Shown here piece by piece: positions 35,036 through 45,493 of a stretch of 64,000 nt of DNA. The stretch lies in NCBI RefSeq assembly GCF_004168625.1, contig NZ_SDWW01000003.1, forward strand, positions 1 to 64,000. The letters are read 5' to 3'. The notes below the pieces were generated by a model that did not search any database, was not told the origin of the DNA, and worked only from the letters and a program-made list of their open reading frames with translations. This DNA is from Pengzhenrongella frigida (GTDB taxonomy: Bacteria; Actinomycetota; Actinomycetes; Actinomycetales; Cellulomonadaceae). Each line of letters begins with the position of its first letter. The first letter of the stretch is position 1. The translations under genes were made by a program, and so were the position numbers.

Positions 35036-36397
35036 ATGGATCGGCGGATCTTCGGTCTGGAGACCGAGTACGGCGTGACCTGCGCGGCCGACGACGGCCG
35101 AGGGCTGTCTGCGGACGAGGTCGCCCGGTACCTGTTCCGGAAGGTGGTGGCCTGGGGGAGGTCGTCCAACGTCTTCCTGCGCAACGGGTCCCGGCTCTAC
35201 CTGGACGTGGGTTCGCACCCGGAGTACGCGACGGCCGAGTGCGACGACGTCCGCCAGCTCGTGGCCCACGACCGCGGCGGGGAGCGCATCCTCGAGGGGC
35301 TGGTCGCCGACGCCCAGCAGAGGCTCGCGCACGAGGGGCTCCCCGGGCGGATCCACCTGTTCAAGAACAACACCGACTCGGCCGGGAACTCCTACGGCTG
35401 CCACGAGAACTACCTGGTGCGCAGGCAGGGTGACTTCACCCACCTGTCGGACGTCCTCGTGCCGTTCCTCATCAGCCGCCAGGTGCTCACCGGCGCCGGC
35501 AAGGTGCTCCCGACCCCGCGGGGCGCGACGTACTGCCTGTCCCAGCGGGCCGACCACATCTGGGAGGCGGTCTCGAGCGCGACCACCCGGTCCCGGCCGA
35601 TCATCAACACCCGGGACGAGCCGCACGCCGACGCCGAGCACTACCGCCGGCTGCACGTGATCGTCGGGGACTCGTCGATGTCCGAGACGACCACGATGCT
35701 CAAGGTCGGTGCGACCGACCTGATGCTGCGGATGGTCGAGGCCGGCGTGCCGCTGCGCGACATGGCCCTCGAGAACCCGATCCGGGCGATCCGGGAGATC
35801 AGCCACGACATGACCGGTCAGCATGTCGTGCAGATGGCGAACGGCAAGACGGCCACCGCGATCGAGATGCAGGAGGAGTACCTGGCCCGCGCGAAGGAGT
35901 TCCTGGCGGCCAACCTGGACGCGACGCCCGCGATCAAGCAGGTCGTCGACCTGTGGGAGCGGGGGCTGGTCGCGCTGCGCACCGGCGACCTGTCACTGGT
36001 CGACCGCGAGCTCGACTGGGTGATCAAGTGGCGGATCATCTCGCGCTACCAGGAGAAGCACGGGCTGGAGCTGTCCGATCCGCGGATCGCTCGCCTCGAT
36101 CTCGCCTACCACGACATCTCGCGCACCGAGGGCCTGTACAACCTCCTGGCCGCTCGCGGGATGGTCGAGCGGGTCACGACGGACCTCGAGGTGTTCGAGG
36201 CGACCGCGGTGCCACCGCAGACGACCCGGGCCAAGCTGCGCGGGGACTTCGTGCGACGTGCGCAGGAGGCACGGCGGGACTACACGGTCGACTGGGTCCA
36301 CCTCAAGCTGAACGACCAGGCCCAGCGCACGGTGCTGTGCAAGGACCCCTTCCGCAGTGTGGACGAGCGGGTGGAGCGGTTGATCGAGTCGATGTGA
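35036..36397 (+). CDS. pafA: Pup-protein ligase
   Basis: A 453-residue glutamine-synthetase-fold ligase that activates the Pup C-terminal glutamate with ATP and joins it to substrate lysines. Motifs are [14 protein letters not shown] (ATP/Mg site), [53 protein letters not shown] and the C-terminal [10 protein letters not shown]. It lies 17 nt after prcA with GGCGGGAGGGGCG ahead of ATG 35036. It is a paralogue of Dop but lacks Dop's extra N-terminal loop. Confidence 0.97.
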   Translation: MDRRIFGLETEYGVTCAADDGRGLSADEVARYLFRKVVAWGRSSNVFLRNGSRLYLDVGSHPEYATAECDDVRQLVAHDRGGERILEGLVADAQQRLAHEGLPGRIHLFKNNTDSAGNSYGCHENYLVRRQGDFTHLSDVLVPFLISRQVLTGAGKVLPTPRGATYCLSQRADHIWEAVSSATTRSRPIINTRDEPHADAEHYRRLHVIVGDSSMSETTTMLKVGATDLMLRMVEAGVPLRDMALENPIRAIREISHDMTGQHVVQMANGKTATAIEMQEEYLARAKEFLAANLDATPAIKQVVDLWERGLVALRTGDLSLVDRELDWVIKWRIISRYQEKHGLELSDPRIARLDLAYHDISRTEGLYNLLAARGMVERVTTDLEVFEATAVPPQTTRAKLRGDFVRRAQEARRDYTVDWVHLKLNDQAQRTVLCKDPFRSVDERVERLIESM

Positions 36398-36463
36398 CCC
36401 GACCGTCGGGCTGGGGTCACCGGCTACAGTGGCCGCTGGCTTCCTTCCGATGAAAGGTCTCTT

Positions 36464-37324
36464 GTGCGACGTCTGCTGGTCGCGGTCCTCGCGGCTGCGC
36501 TGCTTCTCGCCGGCTGCTCGCCCGGTGACGATCCGGCGCCGGACGTCCAGGTCAGCGGGGACGCCGGTCAGGTGCCCACGCTGGTCTACCGGCACCCGCT
36601 CGTCATCGAGCACGCCACGTCCGAGGTGATCTGGGAGGGCTCCGGCCCGCGACTGGTCGACGGCGGACCGGTGCTGATCAACTACCGGCTCGAGAAGGCC
36701 ACCGACGCCTCCCTGGTGAAGGAGACCTACTCGCAGGTCCCGAAGCCGTCCACGCTCACCCCCGAGACGCTCAGCGAGGACCTGTACGACGCGCTGTCCG
36801 GCGAGTCCGTGGGCGCGCGCATCCTGCTGGTCCTGCCCGCGACGTCCGTCACCTCGAGCTTCGCCTCGGTGATGGTGGTCGACGTGCTCCCGACCCGCGC
36901 CTCGGGGGAGGCCGTGCCGCCGCGCGAGGGCATGCCCGCGGTGACGCTGGCCGATGACGGCGAACCCAGCATTGCGGCGCCGCAGGGCGAAGCGCCGGCC
37001 GACCTCATGGTGCAGGCCCTGATCAAGGGCGACGGCGTGCAGGTCGAGGAGGGGGCGACCGTCACGGTCCAGTACAGCGGCGTGCGGTGGTCGGACGGCT
37101 CGGCGTACGACTCCACCTGGACCCAGGGCGAACCCAAGTCGTTCGACCTCGGGGCGGGGATCCTGCCCGGCCTGGCGGAGGGGCTGGTCCAGCAGACGGT
37201 CGGGAGCCAGGTCATGCTCGTGATCCCGCCGATGGTCGGGGCCGCTGAGGGGGACGAGGTCGACACGCTCGTCTTCGTCGTCGACATCCTCGCCGCGAGC
37301 AACCCGCCCGTCGAGCAGGGCTGA
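36464..37324 (+). CDS. FKBP-type peptidyl-prolyl isomerase lipoprotein
   Basis: A 286-residue exported lipoprotein. The signal peptide ends in lipobox LLAGC with Cys18 as the lipidation site. The C-terminal ~100 residues are an FKBP fold ([43 protein letters not shown]). The middle resembles a second, degenerate FKBP-like domain. It probably folds secreted proteins at the membrane surface. GTG 36464 follows AAAGG. It is commonly found after pafA in Actinobacteria, and overlaps neither neighbour, with hisF 4 nt on. Confidence 0.9.
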   Translation: MRRLLVAVLAAALLLAGCSPGDDPAPDVQVSGDAGQVPTLVYRHPLVIEHATSEVIWEGSGPRLVDGGPVLINYRLEKATDASLVKETYSQVPKPSTLTPETLSEDLYDALSGESVGARILLVLPATSVTSSFASVMVVDVLPTRASGEAVPPREGMPAVTLADDGEPSIAAPQGEAPADLMVQALIKGDGVQVEEGATVTVQYSGVRWSDGSAYDSTWTQGEPKSFDLGAGILPGLAEGLVQQTVGSQVMLVIPPMVGAAEGDEVDTLVFVVDILAASNPPVEQG

Positions 37325-37328
37325 GCCG

Positions 37329-38099
37329 ATGGCCGTCGCGCTGCGAGTGATCCCGTGCCTGGACGTCGAGGCGGGGCGGGTGGTCAAGGGCGTCAACTTC
37401 GAGAACCTGCGAGATGCCGGCGACCCGGTCGAGCTGGCGCGGCGATACGACGCCGAGGGCGCGGACGAGATCACCTTCCTCGACGTCTCGGCGTCGTCGG
37501 GCGATCGGGAGACGACCTACGACGTGGTCCGCCGCACGGCCGAGGAGATCTTTGTCCCCCTCACGGTGGGCGGTGGCGTGCGCACCACCCAGGACGTCGA
37601 CCGGCTGCTCCGCGCGGGCGCCGACAAGGTCGGGGTGAACACCGCGGCGATCGCCCGACCTGAGCTGATCGCCGAGATCGCTCAGCGGTTCGGCAGCCAG
37701 GTGCTCGTCCTCTCGGTCGACGCCCGCCGGGTGACCGGCGATACCCGGACCGAGTCGGGGTTCGAGGTCACGACGCACGGTGGCCGGCGGGGCACCGGGA
37801 TCGATGCGGTCGAGTGGGCCGAACGCGGCGCCCGGCTCGGCGTCGGCGAGATCCTGCTCAACTCGATGGACGCCGACGGCACGACATCCGGTTTCGACCT
37901 CGAGATGCTCCGCGCGGTGCGCGCCCGGGTGCACGTGCCGCTCATCGCGAGCGGCGGGGCGGGCACGGCGGACCACTTCGTCGAGGCGGCCCACGCCGGC
38001 GCGGACGCCGTCCTCGCGGCGAGCGTCTTCCACTTCCGGACCTTGACGATCGGGCAGGTCAAGGATCGTCTGCGGTCCGCGGGCGTCGTCGTCCGCTAG
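37329..38099 (+). CDS. hisF: Imidazole glycerol phosphate synthase, cyclase subunit
   Basis: A 256-residue (beta/alpha)8 enzyme that takes ammonia from HisH and turns PRFAR into imidazole glycerol phosphate and AICAR. The catalytic aspartates are in [14 protein letters not shown] and VLSVDARRV. Phosphate-binding loops are VGGGVRT and [12 protein letters not shown]. It lies 4 nt after the FKBP gene and away from hisH, which is not in the window. hisI is 4.7 kb downstream, separated by an ABC exporter. Confidence 0.96.
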   Translation: MAVALRVIPCLDVEAGRVVKGVNFENLRDAGDPVELARRYDAEGADEITFLDVSASSGDRETTYDVVRRTAEEIFVPLTVGGGVRTTQDVDRLLRAGADKVGVNTAAIARPELIAEIAQRFGSQVLVLSVDARRVTGDTRTESGFEVTTHGGRRGTGIDAVEWAERGARLGVGEILLNSMDADGTTSGFDLEMLRAVRARVHVPLIASGGAGTADHFVEAAHAGADAVLAASVFHFRTLTIGQVKDRLRSAGVVVR

Positions 38100-38158
38100 C
38101 GGGCGCAGCGAGCGATCGGGAGCGCGTGGTCGGGGGCCAGCGGGCCCCCGACGGACTG

Positions 38159-38803
38159 CTAGGCGCCGGTGGCCCGGTTGAGGGCCGCGACGTCGGCGGG
38201 GTCGCCGAGCACGTGCACGCGGGCGGCGGTCCCGCGGCCGAAGGCGTGCAGCGCCAGCTCACCCACCTCACCGCGCACGACGACGGTCCCGCCGTCGCGT
38301 GGCGTCCGGCGCACCGCGCGGCGTGGCCCGCCCGGCACGACCAGCACGACGCCGCAGGGAGCGCGCCGGTAGTGCCTCGATGCGCTGTGCACCAGGTGCT
38401 GCCACAGCGCCTCGGCGTGGTCGGCGTCGAGCACCCGGGGCGTGTCCAGGCCGGCGCCGCGGCGGACGTCCTCGGTGTGGACGAAGAACTCCAGCAGGTT
38501 GGCGCGCTCGGCCGCCCACGACATCGGGTTCCAGCGCGGTGCGCCGGCGGCGATCCGCGCGACGAGCTGCGCGTACGAGTCCGCCCGCGTCGCACTGCTC
38601 GCGAGGTCGTCGATGGCGCGTTCTGTCCGCCCGGCCAGGGGAGGCACGACGATGCCGGCGGCGACCAGGGGTGCCGTCTCGCGCAGGACCACGTGCGCCG
38701 CCAGATGCCTGCTGCGCCACCCTTCGCAGAGGGTCGGTGCGTCGGGGCCCACCTCGGTCAGCGCGCTCACGAGGGCTGACCGTTCGATCTCGTGCCAGGT
38801 CAT
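38159..38803 (-). CDS. TIGR03085 family (DinB-like) metal-binding protein
   Basis: A 214-residue protein of the actinobacterial TIGR03085 group, part of the maleylpyruvate-isomerase/DinB-like four-helix superfamily. Typical pieces are an N-terminal MTWHEIERSALVSAL helix, LCEGWRSRHLAAHVVLRE (metal-ligand His), a central SWAAERANLLEFFVHTEDVRR (His ligand) and a C-terminal SCP-like region. Superfamily members act as mycothiol-dependent transferases in some cases; the role here is unknown. It is divergent from the ABC exporter and convergent with hisF. Confidence 0.82.
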   Translation of the reverse strand: MTWHEIERSALVSALTEVGPDAPTLCEGWRSRHLAAHVVLRETAPLVAAGIVVPPLAGRTERAIDDLASSATRADSYAQLVARIAAGAPRWNPMSWAAERANLLEFFVHTEDVRRGAGLDTPRVLDADHAEALWQHLVHSASRHYRRAPCGVVLVVPGGPRRAVRRTPRDGGTVVVRGEVGELALHAFGRGTAARVHVLGDPADVAALNRATGA

Positions 38804-38884
38804 GGGGCATCGTCCCACGCCGGTCGGTCCAGGCGCGCGTGAGAGGATCGCCCGATCCCCACCGATGAGCCACGAAGGAGCACT

Positions 38885-38956
38885 GTGCCGCAGGCACCCG
38901 ACAGTGCTGTGCCGCGGGCACCCGAGAGCGCCGTGCCGCAGGCACCCGACAGTGCT
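38885..38956 (+). repeat. Three 24-bp tandem repeats, each beginning with a GTG
   Basis: Units 1 and 3 are identical over 24 bp and unit 2 differs at four positions. A shorter gtgccgccggcg follows. Each unit begins with an in-frame GTG. Only the first has a Shine-Dalgarno, so the other two are probably internal valines. Confidence 0.92.
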
Positions 38957-40912
38957 GTGCCGCCGGCGCGCCCGGCGTCCTATGAGCTGACCGGCTCGGT
39001 CCTGCGTCGATCGGTCCAGATCATGACGCGCGGGATCGCCGCCGAGCCGCGCACGTACGCCCTGGCGATCGGGGTGTCCGGGCTCTTCGGTGCGGCCACG
39101 GTGGCGGTGAGCCAGGTGCTCGGGGTCATCACCGACGACGTCATCGTGCCCGCGCTCGCGGGTTCGGCGGCGGCGCGTGACCGGCTGCCCCTCGCGGGTC
39201 TGGTCCTTGCGGCGGTCGCGGTGACGCTGGGTGTCAGCGTCGCGCTCCGCCGGATCTTCGCGGGGATCGGGTACGCCGACCTCCAGGCCGGGCACCGGAG
39301 CCGGGTCACCCGGCAGTACCTGCGCCTGCCCATGTCGTGGCACCGGCAGCACCCCACGGGGCAGCTGCTGTCGAACGCGAACTCCGACGTCGAGGCCGCG
39401 ACGGGCGTGTTCAACCCGTTGCCGTACGCCCTGGGGGTCGCGGTGATGATCGCCGTGGCGACCGTCGCCCTGCTGCGCGCCGACGGGTGGCTCGCGGTCG
39501 CCGCGCTCGCGGTCCTGCCCGTCGCCGTCATCGCCAACCTCGTCTTCCAGCGGGCGATGTCGCCGGCGATCACCCGGGCCCAGCAGCTGCGTGCCGAGGT
39601 CTCGGACATCGCCCACGAGAGCTTCGAGGCGGCGCTCCTGGTGAAGTCCCTCGGCACGGCGCAGCGCGAGGAACGACGGTTCGCCGCCCGCGCGGAGGAG
39701 CTGCGGCACGCCAACGTGCAGGTCGGCCGGGTGCGGGCGGTCTTCGATCCCGCGATCGACCTGCTGCCGGGTCTCGGTGCGCTGCTCGTGCTGCTGGTCG
39801 GGACCGTGCGCGTGCAGGCCGGCGCGATCGGCACCGGCGACGTCGTGTCGGCCGCCTATCTCCTGACGCTGCTCGCCGTGCCCGTCCGCGCGTTCGGCTG
39901 GGTGCTGGGGGAGCTGCCGCGGGCCCTGGTCGGGTACGAGCGGATCGGCCGCGTGATCGACGCGCGCGGTGAGCTCGTGCCGGGCACGGTGCCTCTGGCG
40001 CCTGTTCTCGTTGGCGGGGGGCTCCGGGTCGAGATGCGGGGGGTGGGGGTCGACGTGCCCGCCGGTGCAGGCACGTCCACGCTGCTCAGCGGCATCGATC
40101 TCGACCTGGCCCCGGGCCGCACGGTCGCGCTGGTCGGGCCCACAGGCGCGGGGAAGACCACGTTGGTGGGCCTGCTGTCCCGGCTCTCCGACCCGACGAC
40201 GGGAACCGTCACGCTCGACGGGGTCGACGTGCGCGACGCCCGACCGAGTGACCTCACCGCGCAGGTCGCGCTCGTGGCGCAGTCGACGTTCCTGTTCGAG
40301 GACTCCGTGCGGGCGAACGTCACGCTCGCCGACCCGGACGACCCCGCAGCGCCCGACGACGACCGGGTCTGGGTCGCCCTGCGGCTTGCCCGGGTCGACG
40401 CCGTCGTGGCGGCGCTGCCGGGTGGTCTGGATGCCCGGCTCGGCGAGCGCGGCGCGAACCTCTCGGGTGGCCAGCGTCAGCGGCTCGCGATCGCCCGGGC
40501 GCTGGTCCGCAACCCCCGGCTGCTGGTGCTCGACGACGCCACGTCCGCGGTCGATCCCCGGGTCGAGCGCCAGATCCTCACGGGCCTGCGCGAGCGCGGC
40601 GCCGACGCCGACCGTCCGACGGTGCTCATGGTCGCCTACCGGATGTCGTCCGTGCTGCTCGCGGACGAGGTGGTCCACCTCGAGGCAGGGCGCATCGTCG
40701 ACCGTGGTTCCCACGCGGAGCTGCTCGTGCGGGACCCGGGCTACGCCGAGCTGGCGACCGCCTACGAGCGCGAGACCCAGCGCCGGGCCGACGACCGGGC
40801 GAACGGCCTCCTGGTCGACGGCGACCTCACGGACCTCGATGACCTCGAGACCGACGACCTCGTCAATGACACCGACGAGCCCGCGGATGACACCGCCGAG
40901 GACCGACGATGA
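38885..40912 (+). CDS. ABC exporter half-transporter, subunit 1 (degenerate ATP site)
   Basis: A 675-residue fused TMD-NBD type IV exporter. Six membrane helices span ~50-340. The NBD has Walker A GPTGAGKTT, signature LSGGQ and Walker B LLVLDDATSAVD, in which Asp replaces the catalytic Glu, and the switch (H-loop) position reads Tyr (VAYRMSS). It is therefore the non-hydrolysing partner of a heterodimer with the next gene, which overlaps by 4 nt. GTG 38885 has AAGGAG 6 nt upstream. The first 24 residues are repeats of VPQAPDSA. The acidic C-terminal tail is Asp-rich. The substrate is unknown. Confidence 0.9.
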   Translation: MPQAPDSAVPRAPESAVPQAPDSAVPPARPASYELTGSVLRRSVQIMTRGIAAEPRTYALAIGVSGLFGAATVAVSQVLGVITDDVIVPALAGSAAARDRLPLAGLVLAAVAVTLGVSVALRRIFAGIGYADLQAGHRSRVTRQYLRLPMSWHRQHPTGQLLSNANSDVEAATGVFNPLPYALGVAVMIAVATVALLRADGWLAVAALAVLPVAVIANLVFQRAMSPAITRAQQLRAEVSDIAHESFEAALLVKSLGTAQREERRFAARAEELRHANVQVGRVRAVFDPAIDLLPGLGALLVLLVGTVRVQAGAIGTGDVVSAAYLLTLLAVPVRAFGWVLGELPRALVGYERIGRVIDARGELVPGTVPLAPVLVGGGLRVEMRGVGVDVPAGAGTSTLLSGIDLDLAPGRTVALVGPTGAGKTTLVGLLSRLSDPTTGTVTLDGVDVRDARPSDLTAQVALVAQSTFLFEDSVRANVTLADPDDPAAPDDDRVWVALRLARVDAVVAALPGGLDARLGERGANLSGGQRQRLAIARALVRNPRLLVLDDATSAVDPRVERQILTGLRERGADADRPTVLMVAYRMSSVLLADEVVHLEAGRIVDRGSHAELLVRDPGYAELATAYERETQRRADDRANGLLVDGDLTDLDDLETDDLVNDTDEPADDTAEDRR

Positions 40913-42753
40913 ACGCCCGTACGGCGGACGACGACGCCGGTGCGCGGATCGCGTCGACGAGCGGGCTCGGCGTGTTCGCGACGCTCCGGCGGGGCGTGCA
41001 GGTCTCGCCGGAGATCACCCGGGGTTGGGTGCTGACCCTGCTCCTCGCCGTCGTGGCCGCCGTCGGGCGCGTCGTGGTGCCGATCTCGGTGCAGCAGACG
41101 ATCGACACGGGCATCCTCGCGGAGGGCGGGCCGGACGTGCAGCGGGTCGTGGTGCTCGTCGTGACCGCCACCGTGGTGCTGCTCGTCGCCGGGGTCTGCT
41201 CGGCCTTCGTCAACGTGCGGCTCTTCAGCTCGACCGAGGCCGGCCTCGCCTCGCTGCGGGTCCGGGCGTTCCGGCACGTGCACGACCTGTCGGTGCTCAC
41301 CCAGAACACCGAGCGTCGCGGCTCGCTCGTCTCCCGGGTCACCTCCGACGTCGACACGATCTCGCTGTTCGTGCAGTGGGGCGGGATCCAGCTGCTCGTC
41401 TCGGTGCTCCAGATCGGCGTGGCGACGGCGCTCATGGCGGTGTACTCCTGGCAGCTGACGGTGCTCGTGTGGCTCTGCTTCGTCCCGCTCCTGCTCGTGC
41501 TGAGGCCCGCGCAGGGACGGGTGAACCTGGCGTACACCCGTGTGCGGGAGCGGGTGGGCGCGATGCTCGGGGCCATCTCCGAGGCCGTCGTCGGTGCCGA
41601 GACGATCCGTGCGTACGGCGTCGCCGAGCGCGTCCAGCGCCGGATCGACGCGTCGATCACCGCGACCCGCGACGCGATGGTGCACGCGCAGAAGCTCGTG
41701 TCGGTGGTGTTCTCGGGCGGCGTGCTCGTGTCCAACCTGGTCCTGTGCGCGGTGGTCGTGGTCGGGACCCGGCTCGGCATCGCGGGTGACATCTCCGTGG
41801 GCCGGCTGCTCGCGTTCCTGTTCCTCGTCCAGCTGTTCACCGGCCCTGTCCAGATGGCGACCGAGATCCTGAACGAGCTGCAGAACGCGGTCGCGGGGTG
41901 GCGCCGGGTCCTGGCCGTCCTGGAGACCCCGGTGGACGTCCGGGACCCCGGGGCGGCGGGCGTCGCCTCCGGCCGCGGACCGGCCACGGTCGAGCTCCGG
42001 GACGTCCACTTCGCCTACCCCGGCGGTCCCGGCGTGCTGCACGGGATCGACCTGACGATCCCCGCCCGCACCTCGGTCGCCGTCGTCGGCGCGACCGGGT
42101 CGGGCAAGACCACCGTCGCCAAGCTCGTCGCGCGGCTGATGGACCCCACGGGCGGCCAGGTGCTGCTCGACGGCGTCGACCTGCGCGACATCAGCGCCGC
42201 GAGCCTGCGGCAACGCGTCGTGCTGGTGCCCCAGGAGGGGTTCCTCTTCGAGGGCACGCTCGCGGAGAGCATCGCGTACGGGCTCCGGGACCACGACGGC
42301 CTCGGCGCCCCCGACCCCGAGCGCGACCTCGAACGCGACCGGCGGGTGGGCGCCGCCCTGGACGAGCTCGGACTGACCGGCTGGCTCGCGGAGCTGCCCG
42401 GCGGTCTCGCGACGCCGGTCGGGCAGCGCGGCGAGTCGCTGTCCGCGGGGGAGCGGCAGCTCATCGCCCTCGCCCGGGCCTACCTCACCGGGGCCGACCT
42501 CCTCGTGCTCGACGAGGCGACGTCGGCGGTCGACCCCGCCACCGAGGTCCGGATCGCCCGGGCGCTGGACTCCCTGACCGCCGGGCGCAGCACCTTGACG
42601 ATCGCGCACCGGCTCTCGACGGCCGAGGCCGCCGACCTGGTGCTCGTGGTGGAGGCCGGTGCGGTCGTCGAGACCGGGACGCACGCCGAGCTCGTGGCCC
42701 GCGACGGCACCTACGCCGCGATGCACCGCGCGTGGGTGGCGCAGACCCGCTGA
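40909..42753 (+). CDS. ABC exporter half-transporter, subunit 2 (catalytic ATP site)
   Basis: A 614-residue TMD-NBD protein pairing with the preceding gene. The NBD has Walker A GATGSGKTT, an unusual signature LSAGE, Walker B LLVLDEATSAVD with the catalytic Glu, and H-loop IAHRLST. In the heterodimer the consensus site is formed by this subunit's Walker motifs and the other's LSGGQ; the degenerate site has the Asp of subunit 1 and this LSAGE. This matches the TM287/288 or BmrCD type of asymmetric exporter, usually drug or lipid transporters. ATG 40909 overlaps the upstream stop (ATGA). Confidence 0.92.
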   Translation: MNARTADDDAGARIASTSGLGVFATLRRGVQVSPEITRGWVLTLLLAVVAAVGRVVVPISVQQTIDTGILAEGGPDVQRVVVLVVTATVVLLVAGVCSAFVNVRLFSSTEAGLASLRVRAFRHVHDLSVLTQNTERRGSLVSRVTSDVDTISLFVQWGGIQLLVSVLQIGVATALMAVYSWQLTVLVWLCFVPLLLVLRPAQGRVNLAYTRVRERVGAMLGAISEAVVGAETIRAYGVAERVQRRIDASITATRDAMVHAQKLVSVVFSGGVLVSNLVLCAVVVVGTRLGIAGDISVGRLLAFLFLVQLFTGPVQMATEILNELQNAVAGWRRVLAVLETPVDVRDPGAAGVASGRGPATVELRDVHFAYPGGPGVLHGIDLTIPARTSVAVVGATGSGKTTVAKLVARLMDPTGGQVLLDGVDLRDISAASLRQRVVLVPQEGFLFEGTLAESIAYGLRDHDGLGAPDPERDLERDRRVGAALDELGLTGWLAELPGGLATPVGQRGESLSAGERQLIALARAYLTGADLLVLDEATSAVDPATEVRIARALDSLTAGRSTLTIAHRLSTAEAADLVLVVEAGAVVETGTHAELVARDGTYAAMHRAWVAQTR

Positions 42754-42814
42754 CCGTCCGCCTCGGAGCTGATCGGGCCCACCGCCCCGTGAGGTGCCGT
42801 GGGAGGATCGTGGC

Positions 42815-43267
42815 GTGCCCCTCCAGCCCTCGCCCGACGTACCGCCGTCCGCCGCCGATCTGGTCCCCGACCAGGCCGGCGGGCTCGATCCCGCGATCGC
42901 CGCCCGCCTCACCCGGGACCACGCCGGCCTCGTGGCCGCCGTCATCCAGCAGCACGACAGCGGTGAGGTCCTCATGGTCGGCTGGATGAACGACGAGGCG
43001 CTGCGGCGCACGTTGACCACCGGCCGCGTCACGTTCTGGAGCCGGTCCCGCCAGGAGTACTGGCGCAAGGGCGACACCTCGGGCCACGCGCAGTACGTGC
43101 AGTCGGTCGACCTCGACTGCGACGGCGACGCGCTGCTCGTGCGCGTCGACCAGGTCGGTGCGGCCTGCCACACCGGCTCGCGCTCGTGCTTCGAAGCCGG
43201 TGGGCCGCTGCCGACCGCCATCGGGCACCGCCCCGGCACCGCCACGGACGCGGGGAGTCGGCGATGA
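42815..43267 (+). CDS. hisI: Phosphoribosyl-AMP cyclohydrolase
   Basis: A 150-residue enzyme of histidine synthesis opening the PR-AMP ring. Family motifs are [34 protein letters not shown], metal-binding DCDGDALL and the zinc cysteines in [12 protein letters not shown]. It is the single-function HisI type. GTG 42815 lies 8 nt after GGGAGG; GAGGAT 6 nt upstream would also suit a leaderless transcript. It overlaps trpE by 4 nt (ATGA), the usual actinobacterial hisI-trpE junction. Confidence 0.95.
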   Translation: MPLQPSPDVPPSAADLVPDQAGGLDPAIAARLTRDHAGLVAAVIQQHDSGEVLMVGWMNDEALRRTLTTGRVTFWSRSRQEYWRKGDTSGHAQYVQSVDLDCDGDALLVRVDQVGAACHTGSRSCFEAGGPLPTAIGHRPGTATDAGSRR

Positions 43268-44838
43268 GCGCGTCGACGGTGGACGGGGTCGCGGTCGACG
43301 TCCCCTGGGGTGCGACCTGGCCGTCGCTCGAGCTGTTCCGGGAGCTCGCGGCCCACCGCCGCGTGATCCCGGTCGTGCGCCGGTTGCTGGCCGACGACGT
43401 CACGCCCGTCGGGCTGTACCGCACCCTGGCCGGCGGCCGTCCGGGCACGTTCATCCTCGAGTCGGCGGAGGTCGACGGGGGCTGGTCCCGGTACTCGTTC
43501 GTGGGGGTGCACTCGCGGGCGACGTTGACCGTGGCCGAGGGCGAGGCCGTCTGGTGCGGCGACGTCCCCCGCGGCGTGCCCACCCACGGTCGGCCGCTCG
43601 ACGTGCTCGCTGCCACCCTCGAGGTGCTGCACACGCCCGCGATCGCCGGCCTGCCGCCCCTGACCGGCGGGCTCGTCGGCGCTCTCGGCTGGGACGTCGT
43701 GCGCCACTGGGAACCCACCTTGCCCGCGGTCGCGCCCGACGAGCTCGGGGTTCCCGAGCTGACCCTGTGCCTGGCGACCGATCTCGCGGTCGTGGACCAC
43801 CTCGACGGGTCGGTCTGGCTGATCGCGAACGCGATCAACTTCGACGACACCGACCAGCGGGTGGACGAGGCGCGGGCGGACGCCGTCCGGCGCCTGGACG
43901 CGATGCAGGCCGCGCTCGCGCACCCGGCCGCGCCGGCGACCGCGGTCCTGGGGGCCGGAGCCGAGCCGGAGCTCGAGTTCCGGTCGACCCAGGCCGAGTT
44001 CGAGGCATCCGTCGTGCTGGGCAAGGAGGCGATCCGGGACGGTGAGGTGTTCCAGGTGGTGCTCTCGCAGCGCCTGGACCTCGACTGCCCGGCCGAGCCG
44101 ATCGAGGTCTACCGCATGCTTCGGACCATCAACCCGAGCCCGTACATGTACTACCTCCAGCTCCAGGACGCCGCCGGCAAGGACTTCGCCGTCGTCGGCT
44201 CGAGCCCCGAGACGCTCGTCAAGGTCACCGACGGCCACGTGGTCACCTTCCCGATCGCGGGCTCGCGCCCACGCGGGGCGAACCCGGCCGACGACCTGGC
44301 GCTCGGCGAGGAGCTGCTCGCGGACCCCAAGGAGCGGGCCGAGCACATCATGCTGGTCGACCTGTCGCGCAACGACCTGGTCAAGGTCTGCGAGCCGTCC
44401 AGCGTCGAGGTCGTCGAGTTCATGGCCGTCAAGCGTTTCAGCCACATCATGCACATCTGCTCGACGGTCGTCGGCCGGCTGCGCGCCGGCGCGACCGCCC
44501 TCGAGGCGCTGGCCGCGACGTTCCCGGCGGGCACGCTCTCGGGTGCGCCCAAGCCGCGGGCGATGGCCCTGATCGACGCGCTCGAACCGGCGCGCCGCGG
44601 GATCTACGGCGGCACGATCGGGTACTTCGACTTCGCCGGCGACATGGACATGGCGATCGCGATCCGCACCGCTGTGATCGCTGGCGGCCGGGCCAGCGTC
44701 CAGGCCGGGGGCGGGATCGTGGCCGACTCGGTCCCGGCGCTCGAGTACGCCGAGTCCCGCAACAAGGCGGCCGCGGCCGTCCGCGCCGTCCAGCTGGCTG
44801 CTCGCCTGCGCCCCGCAGGCGACGGCGCCGGCGCGTGA
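43264..44838 (+). CDS. trpE: Anthranilate synthase component I
   Basis: A 524-residue chorismate-using enzyme making anthranilate with TrpG-supplied ammonia. The N-terminal [18 protein letters not shown] contains the tryptophan feedback-binding motif (LLES type). The catalytic half shows [41 protein letters not shown] and [15 protein letters not shown] 43264 overlaps hisI. No trpG, trpD or trpF lies in the window, so these are elsewhere. The TIGR02234 membrane protein overlaps its stop. Confidence 0.97.
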   Translation: MSASTVDGVAVDVPWGATWPSLELFRELAAHRRVIPVVRRLLADDVTPVGLYRTLAGGRPGTFILESAEVDGGWSRYSFVGVHSRATLTVAEGEAVWCGDVPRGVPTHGRPLDVLAATLEVLHTPAIAGLPPLTGGLVGALGWDVVRHWEPTLPAVAPDELGVPELTLCLATDLAVVDHLDGSVWLIANAINFDDTDQRVDEARADAVRRLDAMQAALAHPAAPATAVLGAGAEPELEFRSTQAEFEASVVLGKEAIRDGEVFQVVLSQRLDLDCPAEPIEVYRMLRTINPSPYMYYLQLQDAAGKDFAVVGSSPETLVKVTDGHVVTFPIAGSRPRGANPADDLALGEELLADPKERAEHIMLVDLSRNDLVKVCEPSSVEVVEFMAVKRFSHIMHICSTVVGRLRAGATALEALAATFPAGTLSGAPKPRAMALIDALEPARRGIYGGTIGYFDFAGDMDMAIAIRTAVIAGGRASVQAGGGIVADSVPALEYAESRNKAAAAVRAVQLAARLRPAGDGAGA

Positions 44839-45443
44839 ACCGGCCGGCCCCGGTCACCGACCGACGCGAAGGTGCACCCTCCACCCGGCGACGCGCGGTG
44901 CTGGTGGTGCTCGCCCTCGCCCTCGCCACCTTGGCCGCAGGCGTGCCGCGGTGGATGTCCACGGCGGGCACCTCGGTGCTCGAAGGGCTGGTCCCCGTGG
45001 ACATCGCCGGGACCCAGGCGGCCCCGGCGGTGCCGGCGGCGGCGCTCGCGCTCCTCGCGGCGGCCGGTGCGATCGGGCTGGTCGGCCGGATCGGGCGGTG
45101 GGTGGTCGTGGCGGTCGTGGTCGGGCTCGGCGCGCTGCTCATCGGGTCGGCGCTCGCGGTGATCGCGGACCCGACGGCGGTCGCCGGCACCCAGGTCGCG
45201 AACGCGACGGGCGTGGCGACCCTCGCCGCCCCGGTGACCCTCACCGTCGCCCCGTACGCGGCCGCCGGCCTCGGCCTCGTGACGATCCTGGTGGGGGGCT
45301 GGCTCGCCGTGACGTCGCGCACCTGGTCGCGCTCGTCCGCGCGGCACGAGGCGGCCGGGACCACCGGGGGGGCGGGTGTCCCCGTGCCCGACGACGACCA
45401 GTCCGCCTGGGACGCGCTGACGCGGGGCGACGACCCCAGCTGA
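44835..45443 (+). CDS. TIGR02234 Trp-biosynthesis-associated membrane protein
   Basis: A 202-residue protein with four hydrophobic helices (at ~15-35, ~55-75, ~80-100 and ~130-150) and a polar C-terminus. It belongs to the actinobacterial family found between trpE and trpC. Its role is unproven; a link to tryptophan metabolism rests on synteny only. GTG 44835 overlaps trpE by 4 nt, implying translational coupling. Confidence 0.88.
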   Translation: MNRPAPVTDRREGAPSTRRRAVLVVLALALATLAAGVPRWMSTAGTSVLEGLVPVDIAGTQAAPAVPAAALALLAAAGAIGLVGRIGRWVVVAVVVGLGALLIGSALAVIADPTAVAGTQVANATGVATLAAPVTLTVAPYAAAGLGLVTILVGGWLAVTSRTWSRSSARHEAAGTTGGAGVPVPDDDQSAWDALTRGDDPS

Positions 45444-45493
45444 GTGCTGGTGACGATAGTGTTCGACGTGTCCGCAGATGAAAGGGCCTTTGC

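Noticed and set aside
40762-44454. Long antisense frame over the ABC exporter, hisI and trpE
   Set aside because: It spans three conserved genes on the other strand and lacks any family similarity.
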